NCBI RefSeq assembly: GCF_900100075.1
Contig: NZ_FNEG01000006.1
Location: 124,001-188,000 of the forward strand
Source: Chryseobacterium jejuense
Lineage (GTDB): Bacteria > Bacteroidota > Bacteroidia > Flavobacteriales > Weeksellaceae
Reading direction: 5' to 3'
DNA length: 64,000 nt
Shown: positions 25,601 to 33,145 of the stretch, piece by piece
How the letters are laid out: the number at the start of each line of letters is the position of its first letter
How positions within the stretch are numbered: position 1 is the first letter of the stretch
Notes under the pieces: generated by a model
Told to the model about the DNA's origin: nothing
Seen by the model: the letters and a program-made list of their open reading frames with translations, nothing else
Database searches by the model: none
Position numbers and translations under genes: made by a program

Positions 25601-27690
25601 GTGATGCCAATACTGCGGTTTCTCACTTTGTACAGGAGTTTCAGACTATATTTGGAACACAACGTTTGGTTCAGCTTCTGAAAGGTTTGGGTAAATCAGG
25701 ATTGTATGCCAACTATATTTATGCTTACAGGAATGAAAATATGACCAAACAAAAGCTCTTCTCTAAATTGATTTCAGATTGTTATCCTTTGGAAAGTGAT
25801 ACCCAGAAGGTATTCAATGAAATCATGAAGAAGGAAAAAATTTCTGAGCTTCGTTTAATTCAGGCAGCAGTATATGCGCCGCAATGGCAATCACTTATCA
25901 GTGGTTATTTAGGTTGGAAAGGACTGGATTCAGCAATTTGGTGGATGCATGCGCATACTAAAACCGGGGCTTATGAAGAGCAGAACGCCAAGCTGGAAAG
26001 TGAGGTGGCAAAATATTCATCTGTAGATATCCAGGAGTTTAAAGATGGGGCTGTGGATAAAGATTGGTTTACAAAAGCCTATAAAGAACTTGGGAAAGCC
26101 CGTTGGGAAATGTTATATGAATCTGCAAAATATATATCGGATGGGAACGGTCACCGAAGAGCAAGATTGTATTCCGATACCTTGTCCGGAAGTTTAAAGA
26201 TCAAAGAAGTTACGGCTAAAGTAAAAGATAAGCGGGACCAGGATTATCTGCGTGTGTATGGGCTTGTTCCTTTAAGCAAAGCCAATCCGGAGAAAGATGT
26301 ATTGAGCAGATACGAGTACATTCAGCAGTTTAAAAAAGAAAGCAGGGAGTTTGGCTCTATGAAACAAGCAAGTGAAGCGCTGGCAATTCGTGTAGCCCTT
26401 GAGAATCTGGCAAGAAATGCTGGGTATCCTGATCCGGTAAGACTTACTTGGGCCATGGAGACCAAGCAAATTCAAACTCTTTTATCAAAAGAAACCCAAG
26501 TGACCATTGATGGAGTAACTGTGGGCTTAATTATAGAAGATAACGGAAAAGCAGAACTGGTAGTTTTTAGAGATGATAAACAGCTAAAATCTATTCCACC
26601 AAAAATTAAGAAGGAGAAAGCCATTGTAGAATTAACCAATAACCGCAAAATTATGCGGGAACAATGGGTTCGTTCCAGAAAAGGATTGGAAGAAGCCATG
26701 ATAAGAGGTGATGAATTTTTCTTAAAAGAAATGAAAATCCTTTTTGAACATCCTGTTATTGTTAAGCATTTAGAAAAGCTGGTGTTTATTTCCAACGATC
26801 ATAAAATAGGTTTTTACCATGATGGAGGCCTTGTGAATGCTCATGGAGAAATTCAGGAACTGAATGAAGATAATACTTTACGTATTGTACATTGTGTAGA
26901 CTTACATGAACATTCTGTATGGAGCGATTATCAGCATTATTGTTTTAAAGAAAAACTAATCCAGCCGTTTAAGCAGATTTTTAGAGAACTCTATGTTCCT
27001 ACACCCGATGAATTAAAGGAAAAGTCTATTTCCCGTAGGTATGCTGGACATCAGATTCAGCCAAAACAGACATTGGCATTGCTTAAAACAAGAGGCTGGA
27101 AGGTAGATTATGAGGAAGGATTACAGAAAGTTTATCATAAAGAAGGCTTCCAGGTGAAGTTATATGCGATGGCAGATTGGTTTTCGCCTGCAGATATAGA
27201 AAGCCCAACCCTGGAAACGATAGAATTTCATTCATTAAAGGACTACAAGAATATTCCTTTTGAGGAAATTAATCCAAGGTTATTCTCCGAGGTAATGCGG
27301 GATGTGGATCTGGTAGTTTCTGTTGCGCATGTAGGAAATGTAGATCCTGAAGCCAGCCATTCATCTATTGAAATGAGGACAGTATTAATGAAAGAAACGG
27401 CTCGTCTGTTCAAGTTGGATAATGTGAAAATTGAAGGCTCACATGTGCTGGTAAAAGGTCAGATGGCAGAATACAGTGTACATTTAGGAAGTGCGGTGGT
27501 TCATCAGACCCCTGGAAAATATTTATCTATTCTTCCGGTACATTCCCAACACAGAGGAAGGCTATTCCTGCCTTTTGCAGATGATGATCCAAAATCAGCA
27601 GAAGTATTATCTAAGGTATTATTATTAGCTAAGGATCATGAGATACAGGATCCAACCATATTATCGCAGATAAAGCGGGAGTATGTATAA
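22648..27690 (+). CDS. Giant DUF5724/DUF4132 domain protein
   Basis: The 1680-residue protein is predicted to be cytosolic, with no signal peptide or membrane helix. The N-terminal two thirds is helical and HEAT-like in character (for example about 195-290 and 540-640). The C-terminal third contains the DUF4132-type region: YPDPVRLTWAME near 1265 and FKQIFRELYVPTPDEL near 1445, then SRRYAGHQIQPKQTLALLKTRG and the DWFSPADIESPTLE block. DUF4132 proteins include E. coli YehI and MolR, whose genes lie near a MoxR ATPase and a VWA protein; neither is present here. Molecular function is unknown. Confidence 0.8.
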   Translation: MEITKKLESKKLIKNFYEKQRKDLLEHSEQGVPSSLFPDRPILTKEVAELGRLLKGKPNYFERVNLGSKEAEKLKESIKPDIWEDQDYYNLLIYLFGENAELVKYAWNKMQYKMYQNNYSRRSFRAPHREDYILLNQINFIRSLMIFPCIYSYNGDQNFDLSLEEQIIYDNEFVHNASHFYVWSAAIDTGNTAIYQLIEDIIFNKHPEGKISLNIIKALLNSEQKKCWELVEKLLLAAQRQEGLRQTILEALDETSVGALEYMIDVIIDQKLTRFSSVVRAIDTWTGLGWEAEKESVVKNILSLADHYFKNPEEIPEAVKSKNNNEVYMALWVQGVWDVEKTVPYLHQLFDKGDVEKKCLAIKFAIETADPYIQMPLYYKAVLDGNIEVLAFAGYPMSMLLSNNTDSKFFINNPDYPDFFEKLHELTLKTEIKEKKFEGKIFSWLNATFKKSDLYASMFYLVGEDSHKLDMVLSYFDQFDLSLRELLARNLLREFYCYSLSYAVGKKKLKVTAFQKEFAFKILKDRGEALIASGINVLLQDPLTKEEIITFFDLFKRKGGVLRKKLIELVIAQEDNVVTPLVDELMNKGDLEQRAASLDVMLQLQKEKRVSAQITSWIKQYAERSKITEREQVLLDQINPSGDNTVLSEDNGYGFYDPNIVSKFALPKVEADSVYAQATKNDKYGFTKPMDDIKAEIKKLNDLFLKHKDYEYESDEWDGSVTTLLMGNTFRQIKRNTEGFSQEQLAANYPLHEVWEQWYLDSGLQSRDLYLLTLAENCDRKVFREFMENYVFYYKDLLVNPLKGRYAWENPIIMILQSLKDKFVFEERVDFAIDAASTLFSNLPESIISYKGKDSNDYYYQDQGNGWQKLDFFMPFLWTVPGKGLTNEQYIKQWNLYRWMQYNGLKENISKSVPNFYLFCKAYELKLITQQELCEGILTADSAIGDLTRGKLINSSENLLDEFPFVKPMIQEIQDKFLDVELIRGDANTAVSHFVQEFQTIFGTQRLVQLLKGLGKSGLYANYIYAYRNENMTKQKLFSKLISDCYPLESDTQKVFNEIMKKEKISELRLIQAAVYAPQWQSLISGYLGWKGLDSAIWWMHAHTKTGAYEEQNAKLESEVAKYSSVDIQEFKDGAVDKDWFTKAYKELGKARWEMLYESAKYISDGNGHRRARLYSDTLSGSLKIKEVTAKVKDKRDQDYLRVYGLVPLSKANPEKDVLSRYEYIQQFKKESREFGSMKQASEALAIRVALENLARNAGYPDPVRLTWAMETKQIQTLLSKETQVTIDGVTVGLIIEDNGKAELVVFRDDKQLKSIPPKIKKEKAIVELTNNRKIMREQWVRSRKGLEEAMIRGDEFFLKEMKILFEHPVIVKHLEKLVFISNDHKIGFYHDGGLVNAHGEIQELNEDNTLRIVHCVDLHEHSVWSDYQHYCFKEKLIQPFKQIFRELYVPTPDELKEKSISRRYAGHQIQPKQTLALLKTRGWKVDYEEGLQKVYHKEGFQVKLYAMADWFSPADIESPTLETIEFHSLKDYKNIPFEEINPRLFSEVMRDVDLVVSVAHVGNVDPEASHSSIEMRTVLMKETARLFKLDNVKIEGSHVLVKGQMAEYSVHLGSAVVHQTPGKYLSILPVHSQHRGRLFLPFADDDPKSAEVLSKVLLLAKDHEIQDPTILSQIKREYV

Positions 27691-27698
27691 ATTAAAAA

Positions 27699-27732
27699 GA
27701 AAACGGTATGCTTTAAAAGCGTACCGTTTTTT
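27699..27732 (+). terminator. Terminator after the DUF4132 gene
   Basis: AACGGTATGCTTT pairs with AAAGCGTACCGTT (one wobble), followed by six T residues. Confidence 0.8.
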
Positions 27733-27792
27733 ATATATAGAGTGAATAAATAATTATTGTTAGCTGAATGAAAATTTCTAATCTTAAAGACA

Positions 27793-27819
27793 TAAAAAAA
27801 GCATCTTTTTCAGATGCTT
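27793..27819 (-). terminator. Terminator after the PUR-like gene
   Basis: AAGCATCT and AGATGCTT form a stem with a 5-nt loop. Read on the minus strand it runs into seven T residues, so it serves the gene at 27839-28174. Confidence 0.8.
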
Positions 27820-27838
27820 GTGTTTTTAGATATTCTTT

Positions 27839-28174
27839 TTAAACTTCGTCGTCAGAATCTATCGTGTAAGATCTGCTTTTGAAATCTTTGTCATGTTTTT
27901 CTGAAATTACATCCTCACCTTTTTCGTTAATGATGAAATCTGTGGACTCATTAAACATCTCCTGAAAACTCTTAAAATCTTCCTTGTAAAGGTAAATTTT
28001 ATGCTTCTCGAATGTAGCTTCCCCATTCTCTCCGAAATTCTTCTTACTCTCAGTGATTGTAAGATAGTAATCTCCCGCTTTCGTCTCGCGCACATCAAAG
28101 AAATAAGTTCTTCTCCCTGCTTTTAACACCTTAGTGAAAATCTCATTTTCATGGCGTTCCTTGTATTCACTCAT
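27839..28174 (-). CDS. DUF3276 / PUR-like DNA- and RNA-binding protein
   Basis: The 111-residue acidic protein matches the DUF3276 (bacterial PUR) family, whose single PUR-like fold binds single-stranded nucleic acid. Characteristic strands are FTKVLKAGRRTYFFDVRETKAGDYYLTITESKK (about 13-45) followed by a helix (YKEDFKSFQEMFNEST). The C-terminal tail is acidic. It is a single-gene unit with its own TATATTTG -7 box and terminator. Family members are common and highly conserved in Bacteroidota, but the physiological target is not established. Confidence 0.85.
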   Translation of the reverse strand: MSEYKERHENEIFTKVLKAGRRTYFFDVRETKAGDYYLTITESKKNFGENGEATFEKHKIYLYKEDFKSFQEMFNESTDFIINEKGEDVISEKHDKDFKSRSYTIDSDDEV

Positions 28175-28203
28175 TGTTAGATATTTTTTAATCTTGTTAA
28201 GAA

Positions 28204-28211
28204 CAAATATA
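28204..28211 (-). promoter_or_regulatory. -7 promoter box of the PUR-like gene
   Basis: TATATTTG on the minus strand matches the consensus and lies 30 nt before the start at 28174. Confidence 0.55.
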
Positions 28212-28273
28212 AAAGAATTCTTTTAATCACAAAATTTTTTTTATGATTTATTTAACAATTAGGAATGAAACAG

Positions 28274-29935
28274 CTATGCGGTTACAGAATTGGCAATTTC
28301 GGTAAGGTTGATAATCTGGTGGGCTTTTTGAGCGCTAGACTCTCTGTGTGTGATAATTATGGATGTTGCATTACCAATTTTTTGATCAATATTTTCAAGG
28401 ATATTCTGCTCTGTTTCGGTGTCTAAAGCAGACAGGGAATCGTCAAAAATAATGATATTTGGGTCCTTAATCAGAGCTCGGGCAATGCAAATTCTTTGTT
28501 TTTGTCCCCCCGAAAGCATCACCCCACGTTCACCAACAAGTGTTTTATATTCCTCCTTAAACTCCACAATATTTTTGTGAACATCTGCAATCTGAGCATA
28601 CTCAATTACTTTTTCGTGTGATGGGTCATCTATGGCAAATCCAATGTTGTTTTCAATGGAATCCGAGAATAAATAGCTTTCCTGAGGAATATATCCGATG
28701 AAATTTCTGTAGTTCGTTAGATTATGCTCTTTCAGATTTTTTCCATCAATCAGAATTTCTCCTTCCGTAGGATCTATCAACCTGCATAAAAGAAGGGCAA
28801 TGGTAGATTTTCCACTTCCTGTTTTCCCCATAATAGCAAGGGATTCTCCAGCTTTAATTGTAAAGCTTAAATTATCCAGTGCTCTGATACCTGTATTGGG
28901 ATACACATAAGATACATTTCTGAATTCTATATCTCCTTTAATAGGATAGGTTTCAAAGTTGGTATTAACAATCTCAGATTTTTTATCCATAAATTCATTA
29001 ATCCTTTGCATAGAAGCTTCAGCTCTCTGATTCACGGAAGTTACCCAACCTACCATAGAGAATGGGAAAATTAGAGTATTGATATACATAAAGAAATCAG
29101 CAATTTTCCCAATGCTTAGTTCTCCAGCAATATATTTTGTTCCTCCAATCCAGATAACGGCAACATTCAATAAGCCGATAACAAACAAGATAATGGTAAA
29201 GAAATAAGCTTCTGTTTTGGCTAGATCTAATGCTTTATTCTGGTAATCGGTTACTTTAATTCCGTAGTTTTTTTCAATATATTTTTCTCTCGCGAAAAAT
29301 TTTACCACACGGATTCCCGAAAAACTGTCCTGTACAAAAGTTGAAATCGCAGACTGGCTTTTCTGCATAATTTTCGACTTTTTATTGATGATTGAGCTTA
29401 CTTTATAAATAGCAAAAGATAGGATAGGAAGTGGCAACAAGGTCCATAAAGTCATGGAAGCATCCGTTTTCACCATATAAATAGCTGTAATTAGGACAAG
29501 AACAATAAGGTTGGCCACATACATTACGCCTGGCCCAAGATACATTCTTACCGCCACCACATCTTCACTTAATCTGTTCATTAAGTCTCCGATGGTTGTC
29601 TGTTTATAGTCTGTTAAAGATAAATCCTGATAATGTCTGTAAATCCTATTCTTTAATTCATACTCAATTCTTCTGGAGGCAACAATAATCGTCTGTCGCA
29701 TCATAAAAGTGAAGAATCCGGTTAAAAGTGAACAGCCTACAATGATTCCAACATAAATAAGTACCTGGTGATTGAAACCCAGGTTTCCACTTTTGGTAAG
29801 TTCATCCACAGATTTTCCTACAAACTGAACTTTATATATATTGAAAAAATTACTGGCAATGATAAATAATACCCCCCAAAACAAAAGTATTTTGTGTTTC
29901 CAAAAATAGGGGTTTAAGGTTTTTAGAGCTTTCAT
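28274..29935 (-). CDS. ABC exporter half-transporter (MdlA/MsbA type)
   Basis: The 553-residue protein joins a six-helix membrane domain (1-310) to an ATPase domain (335-553). It is expected to act as a dimer exporting lipids, drugs or peptides across the inner membrane. Walker A is GKTGSGKS at 370-377, the Q-loop Gln is 418, the signature LSGGQ is 474-478 and the switch His is 530. The residue after the Walker B Asp498 is Asp499 rather than the catalytic Glu, as in the degenerate halves of heterodimeric exporters such as MdlA. No second half-transporter is adjacent. It is transcribed divergently from nusB. Confidence 0.9.
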   Translation of the reverse strand: MKALKTLNPYFWKHKILLFWGVLFIIASNFFNIYKVQFVGKSVDELTKSGNLGFNHQVLIYVGIIVGCSLLTGFFTFMMRQTIIVASRRIEYELKNRIYRHYQDLSLTDYKQTTIGDLMNRLSEDVVAVRMYLGPGVMYVANLIVLVLITAIYMVKTDASMTLWTLLPLPILSFAIYKVSSIINKKSKIMQKSQSAISTFVQDSFSGIRVVKFFAREKYIEKNYGIKVTDYQNKALDLAKTEAYFFTIILFVIGLLNVAVIWIGGTKYIAGELSIGKIADFFMYINTLIFPFSMVGWVTSVNQRAEASMQRINEFMDKKSEIVNTNFETYPIKGDIEFRNVSYVYPNTGIRALDNLSFTIKAGESLAIMGKTGSGKSTIALLLCRLIDPTEGEILIDGKNLKEHNLTNYRNFIGYIPQESYLFSDSIENNIGFAIDDPSHEKVIEYAQIADVHKNIVEFKEEYKTLVGERGVMLSGGQKQRICIARALIKDPNIIIFDDSLSALDTETEQNILENIDQKIGNATSIIITHRESSAQKAHQIINLTEIANSVTA

Positions 29936-29944
29936 ATAGTTTTA

Positions 29945-29952
29945 CAAAATTA
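29945..29952 (-). promoter_or_regulatory. -7 promoter box of the ABC exporter gene
   Basis: TAATTTTG on the minus strand lies 9 nt before the ATG at 29935, giving a very short leader. Confidence 0.5.
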
Positions 29953-29996
29953 CAAAAATGTCATCAGACTACGAATTCCATCAATTTTAAATTTTG

Positions 29997-30004
29997 TATC
30001 TTTG
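29997..30004 (+). promoter_or_regulatory. -7 promoter box of the nusB operon
   Basis: TATCTTTG matches the consensus and lies 22 nt before the nusB ATG at 30027. Confidence 0.6.
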
Positions 30005-30026
30005 CACTCATTAAAAAGCTCTTTGA

Positions 30027-30932
30027 ATGTTAGGAAGACGACAAATTCGTGAAAAAGTAGTACAGGCGGTGTATTCATACTACCAGAACCCTGTAAAATT
30101 TGATGTTTTAGAGAAAAACATGTTCTCTGGAATAGAGAAAATCTATTATCTCTATATCTATCAGCTTAATTTTTTAGTAGGACTTAAAGATTTAGCAGAA
30201 CATCAGATTGAAATCGGGAAGAACAAGTATCTTAAAACCGATGCAGACATCAATCCTAACCAAAAATTCATCAACAACCAGGTATTGCTTAAGCTAGAGG
30301 AAAATCCAGAAAGATTGTTCTTCACAGGTCAGCACAAGCAGTTGAAATGGGATATGCATGATGATTTATTGGTAAAGACTTTCCAAAGAATTACTGCTGG
30401 AAAACGTTATCAGGATTTCATGAAAGAAGAAGGATATTCTTTTGAAGAAGATCAGAAGTTTATCGGAAAATTATTTTTAAGATATATTGCTGAAAATGAA
30501 GATTTCCACGATTATCTTGGAGATAAAGAACTTTCATGGTATGATGACATTCATATTGCCAATTCCATGGTACAGAAAACAATCGGATTCCTAAGAGAAG
30601 ATGAAGAAAGCAGAACTTTAATCAAAATGATTAAAGATGAAGAAGACAAGACTTTCGCCGCTAAATTATTGAAAGATACCCTTAACAACTGGGAAAACAA
30701 TGAGAAAAAGCTGGAAGAAAGATTGGAAAACTGGGATCTTGAAAGAATTTCCCTGATGGACAAAGTGATTTTGTCAACTGCTATTTCAGAGCTTGATAAC
30801 TTCGCCTTCACCCCTTCAAGAGTAATTATTAATGAATATATTGAGATTGCAAAAGTGTTTGCTACAGACCGTTCGAATATCTTCATTAATGGTATTTTAG
30901 ATAAATATTGTAAAGATCAAAATAGAATATAA
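30027..30932 (+). CDS. nusB: Transcription antitermination factor NusB (long form)
   Basis: The 301-residue protein is about twice the length of E. coli NusB (139). It begins with MLGRRQIREKVVQAVYSYYQ, a NusB-like first helix. The canonical C-terminal half of the NusB fold lies at about 215-300, with ISLMDKVILSTAISEL, RVIINEYIEIAKVF and FINGILDKY. The long central segment (about 70-200) is typical of Bacteroidota versions. NusB acts with NusE (S10) on boxA RNA to support rRNA transcription. It leads an operon with a DUF1573 lipoprotein and yajC. Confidence 0.92.
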   Translation: MLGRRQIREKVVQAVYSYYQNPVKFDVLEKNMFSGIEKIYYLYIYQLNFLVGLKDLAEHQIEIGKNKYLKTDADINPNQKFINNQVLLKLEENPERLFFTGQHKQLKWDMHDDLLVKTFQRITAGKRYQDFMKEEGYSFEEDQKFIGKLFLRYIAENEDFHDYLGDKELSWYDDIHIANSMVQKTIGFLREDEESRTLIKMIKDEEDKTFAAKLLKDTLNNWENNEKKLEERLENWDLERISLMDKVILSTAISELDNFAFTPSRVIINEYIEIAKVFATDRSNIFINGILDKYCKDQNRI

Positions 30933-30933
30933 A

Positions 30934-31443
30934 ATGAAAAAGACGTTATCAATTATCGCCTTGTCAATTATAGGCTTTGGATTAGTTTCATGTAAAAAAG
31001 AAAACAAAGAAACTCAAAGCCCTGAAGCTGTAGCTACTGATTCTGCAGCTGCAGGAACCCCAGTAACAGCTGACTCTGCTGCTACATCTGTAACAGGAGA
31101 AGCTCCTGCTGCACCGGTTTCTAACGAACCATCTACTTCTATCGCTTTATCTGAAAGCAACTTCGATTTTGGAAAAATTAAAAAAGGAGACAAAGTAGAG
31201 CACGTTTATGAAGTTACCAATACAGGAAAAAATCCATTGGTGATTTCTGAAGTAAAGCCTGGATGTGGATGTACTGCTCCTGATTTTACAAAAGAGCCTA
31301 TTATGCCTGGTAAAAAAGGAAAAATTACATTGCATTTTGACTCTTCAAGCTTTGATGGAAACGTTCAGAAGTATGCAGATGTTTTTGCAAACGTAGAAAA
31401 GTCTCCAATCAAATTAACGTTCACTGCGAACATTCAACCATAA
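30934..31443 (+). CDS. DUF1573 domain lipoprotein
   Basis: The 169-residue precursor has a lipoprotein signal with acylated Cys20 (GLVSC). An Ala/Thr/Ser/Pro-rich linker (25-70) precedes an Ig-like DUF1573 domain (about 72-168), recognisable from FDFGKIKKGDKVEHVYEVTNTGKNPLVI and the CGC motif in KPGCGCTAP. It is predicted to be an envelope lipoprotein of unknown function. It starts one base after the nusB stop codon and is followed 10 nt later by yajC; nusB-DUF1573-yajC is a usual flavobacterial order. Confidence 0.88.
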   Translation: MKKTLSIIALSIIGFGLVSCKKENKETQSPEAVATDSAAAGTPVTADSAATSVTGEAPAAPVSNEPSTSIALSESNFDFGKIKKGDKVEHVYEVTNTGKNPLVISEVKPGCGCTAPDFTKEPIMPGKKGKITLHFDSSSFDGNVQKYADVFANVEKSPIKLTFTANIQP

Positions 31444-31453
31444 TTTTAAAAAT

Positions 31454-31819
31454 ATGTTGACATTTTTTTTACAGGCACAGCCACAAGGTTCTTCATCTAT
31501 GATGCTGATTATGATGGGTGTGATGTTTGTAGGTTTTTATTTCCTGATGATCAGACCTCAAATGAAGAAGCAAAAGCAGGAAAAAAGCTTTCAGGAAACC
31601 CTTAAAGTAGGAACTAGAGTAGTCCTTACTTCTGGTCTTCACGGAAGAATTGCTCAGGTTCAGGATGACGGTTTTGTTATTGAAACACTATCTGGAAAAC
31701 TGAAGTTTGAAAAAGCAGCTGTTTCCAGAGAAATGACAGAAACTCGTTTCGGAGATAAAGCAAAAACTGCTGATAAATCAGCGGATAAAAAAGAGACAGA
31801 AACTGAAGAAAAAAAATAA
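31454..31819 (+). CDS. yajC: Preprotein translocase subunit YajC
   Basis: The 121-residue membrane protein has a single transmembrane helix (about 17-35: LIMMGVMFVGFYFLMIRPQ). The cytoplasmic domain contains the family pattern RPQMKKQKQEKSFQETLKVGTRVVLTSGLHGRI. It associates with SecDF in protein export. The C-terminal 20 residues are a charged Lys/Glu/Asp tail. It is the last gene of the nusB operon and is followed by a very strong terminator. Confidence 0.94.
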   Translation: MLTFFLQAQPQGSSSMMLIMMGVMFVGFYFLMIRPQMKKQKQEKSFQETLKVGTRVVLTSGLHGRIAQVQDDGFVIETLSGKLKFEKAAVSREMTETRFGDKAKTADKSADKKETETEEKK

Positions 31820-31842
31820 TTTAATTCAGTCTGAAAATATTT

Positions 31843-31884
31843 AGCTGCGGCGGGTGAACTTTGTTCACCCGCCGCAGCTTTTTT
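31843..31884 (+). terminator. Very strong terminator after yajC
   Basis: A perfect 17-bp GC-rich stem (AGCTGCGGCGGGTGAAC with its complement) has a 3-nt loop and is followed by TTTTTT-like sequence. It is much more GC-rich than its surroundings. Confidence 0.92.
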
Positions 31885-32077
31885 ATAGTTCTATTTTAAA
31901 TACACTTATTGTTAATTGGATTTGAGTGTTTATTAATGAGTATTCAATATCAATGCTGTCATTCTGAATGAAGCATGGCGTAATGAAGAATCTAATGAAA
32001 ACGTTTTTTATTATCAAAACATAATAATGTATAAATTCATTTGTGCTCATCAGTAAAATTAATATTCAATAAAAAAT
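31885..32077. other. Intergenic stretch, nothing further recognised
   Basis: This AT-rich stretch of about 190 bp between the yajC terminator and the SDR promoter shows no open frame, repeat or stable hairpin that I can support. Confidence 0.6.
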
Positions 32078-32085
32078 TATCTTTG
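32078..32085 (+). promoter_or_regulatory. -7 promoter box of the SDR gene, leaderless type
   Basis: TATCTTTG ends 4 nt before ATG 32090, so the predicted first transcribed base is the A of the start codon. Confidence 0.6.
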
Positions 32086-32089
32086 CCTC

Positions 32090-32824
32090 ATGATTCAAAA
32101 CACAAGCAAAACTGTTCTCATTTTAGGAGCCAATTCAGACGTAGCAAAACAATGCATTATTCAATACCTTGAAAAAGGATTTTCTGTAATGGCAGCCTCC
32201 AGAAATACAAAATCACTGGAAGATTTTATGGTGTCTAATAACCTGGATCAGAATAAAGTAAGAGTACTGTATTTTGATGCTGCAGATTTTGACTCTCATC
32301 AACAGTTTTATAATGAGCTTGCTGTGAAGCCTCATATCGTAGTATATTCGGCAGGTTTCCTTGTGGATAATCAAAAGGCTTTGAGTGATTTTAAAGGAGC
32401 AAAACAAATGATGGAGGTTAATTATATGGGTGGAGTTTCTATTTTGAATATTATTGCTATGGATGAAAGCAATAAAAATTTGGAAAGAATCATCGGACTA
32501 TCTTCATTATCCGGAGTAAGAGGGAGAAAAAGTAATTTTGTGTATGGAAGTACCAAGGCCGCATTTACACAATATTTGGCGGGATTAAGACAGGAACTTG
32601 CTTCCCGAAAAATAGAAGTGAATGCTTTAGTGATAGGGTATATCCGAACAAAGATTAATGAAGGGCTGGAACTTAATGAGTCCTTAATTATGGAGCCGGA
32701 TTATGTAGCAAAATACATTGTAAATGCTGGAAACTCCTTTACGATTGTTCCTAATTTTAAATGGAAAATTATTTATCATATCCTGAGGCTTTTACCAGAA
32801 AGCTTAGCAGCAAAATTGCCATAA
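32090..32824 (+). CDS. Short-chain dehydrogenase/reductase family oxidoreductase
   Basis: The 244-residue NAD(P)-dependent enzyme has a Rossmann glycine motif LILGANSDVAKQC (10-22), although the usual GxxxGxG is altered to GANSDVA. The catalytic Tyr-Lys pair is in YGSTKAA (about 155-161), with SSLSG as the catalytic Ser segment. The C-terminal end (FTIVPNFKWKIIYHILRLLPESLAAKLP) is hydrophobic and may touch membrane, as in decaprenylphosphoryl-ribose oxidoreductase-like SDRs. It is a single-gene unit with a leaderless-type promoter. Substrate unknown. Confidence 0.85.
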   Translation: MIQNTSKTVLILGANSDVAKQCIIQYLEKGFSVMAASRNTKSLEDFMVSNNLDQNKVRVLYFDAADFDSHQQFYNELAVKPHIVVYSAGFLVDNQKALSDFKGAKQMMEVNYMGGVSILNIIAMDESNKNLERIIGLSSLSGVRGRKSNFVYGSTKAAFTQYLAGLRQELASRKIEVNALVIGYIRTKINEGLELNESLIMEPDYVAKYIVNAGNSFTIVPNFKWKIIYHILRLLPESLAAKLP

Positions 32825-33145
32825 TTCTTTAATTTTTGCGGTTCAAAATTTATTTTCAGAAAAGATTTATTTTCAGAAAAGAGACTTCGGTATTTTTTTT
32901 GTAATAATAGCCTCGAATTATTCTTCCTGGCAAGATTCAATTTCTAAAATAATCATTGAGTAAGCAGAAAAAATCTGTTCTGCTGTCAATCTATTGTAAT
33001 GCATATAATTATTGATTTTAACTTCCAAAGAGTTAAGGTTGATTCTTTTTTTGAAAAAAAATGTTTTCTGTTCAGATTCATTTTAAGATTTTGCCCTAAA
33101 GGAAAGAGTATCTGTAATGGTATATAAAAATAAGTAGTATAAAAA
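32825..33145. other. Intergenic region with a 17-bp tandem duplication
   Basis: This 320-bp region is non-coding. It contains an exact direct duplication of ATTTATTTTCAGAAAAG at 32848-32864 and 32865-32881. No promoter box matching TAnnTTTG was found close to the mscS start. Confidence 0.6.
32848..32881. repeat. Exact 17-bp tandem duplication
   Basis: Two adjacent identical copies of ATTTATTTTCAGAAAAG lie just downstream of the SDR gene. It looks like a slippage event in non-coding DNA. Confidence 0.9.
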
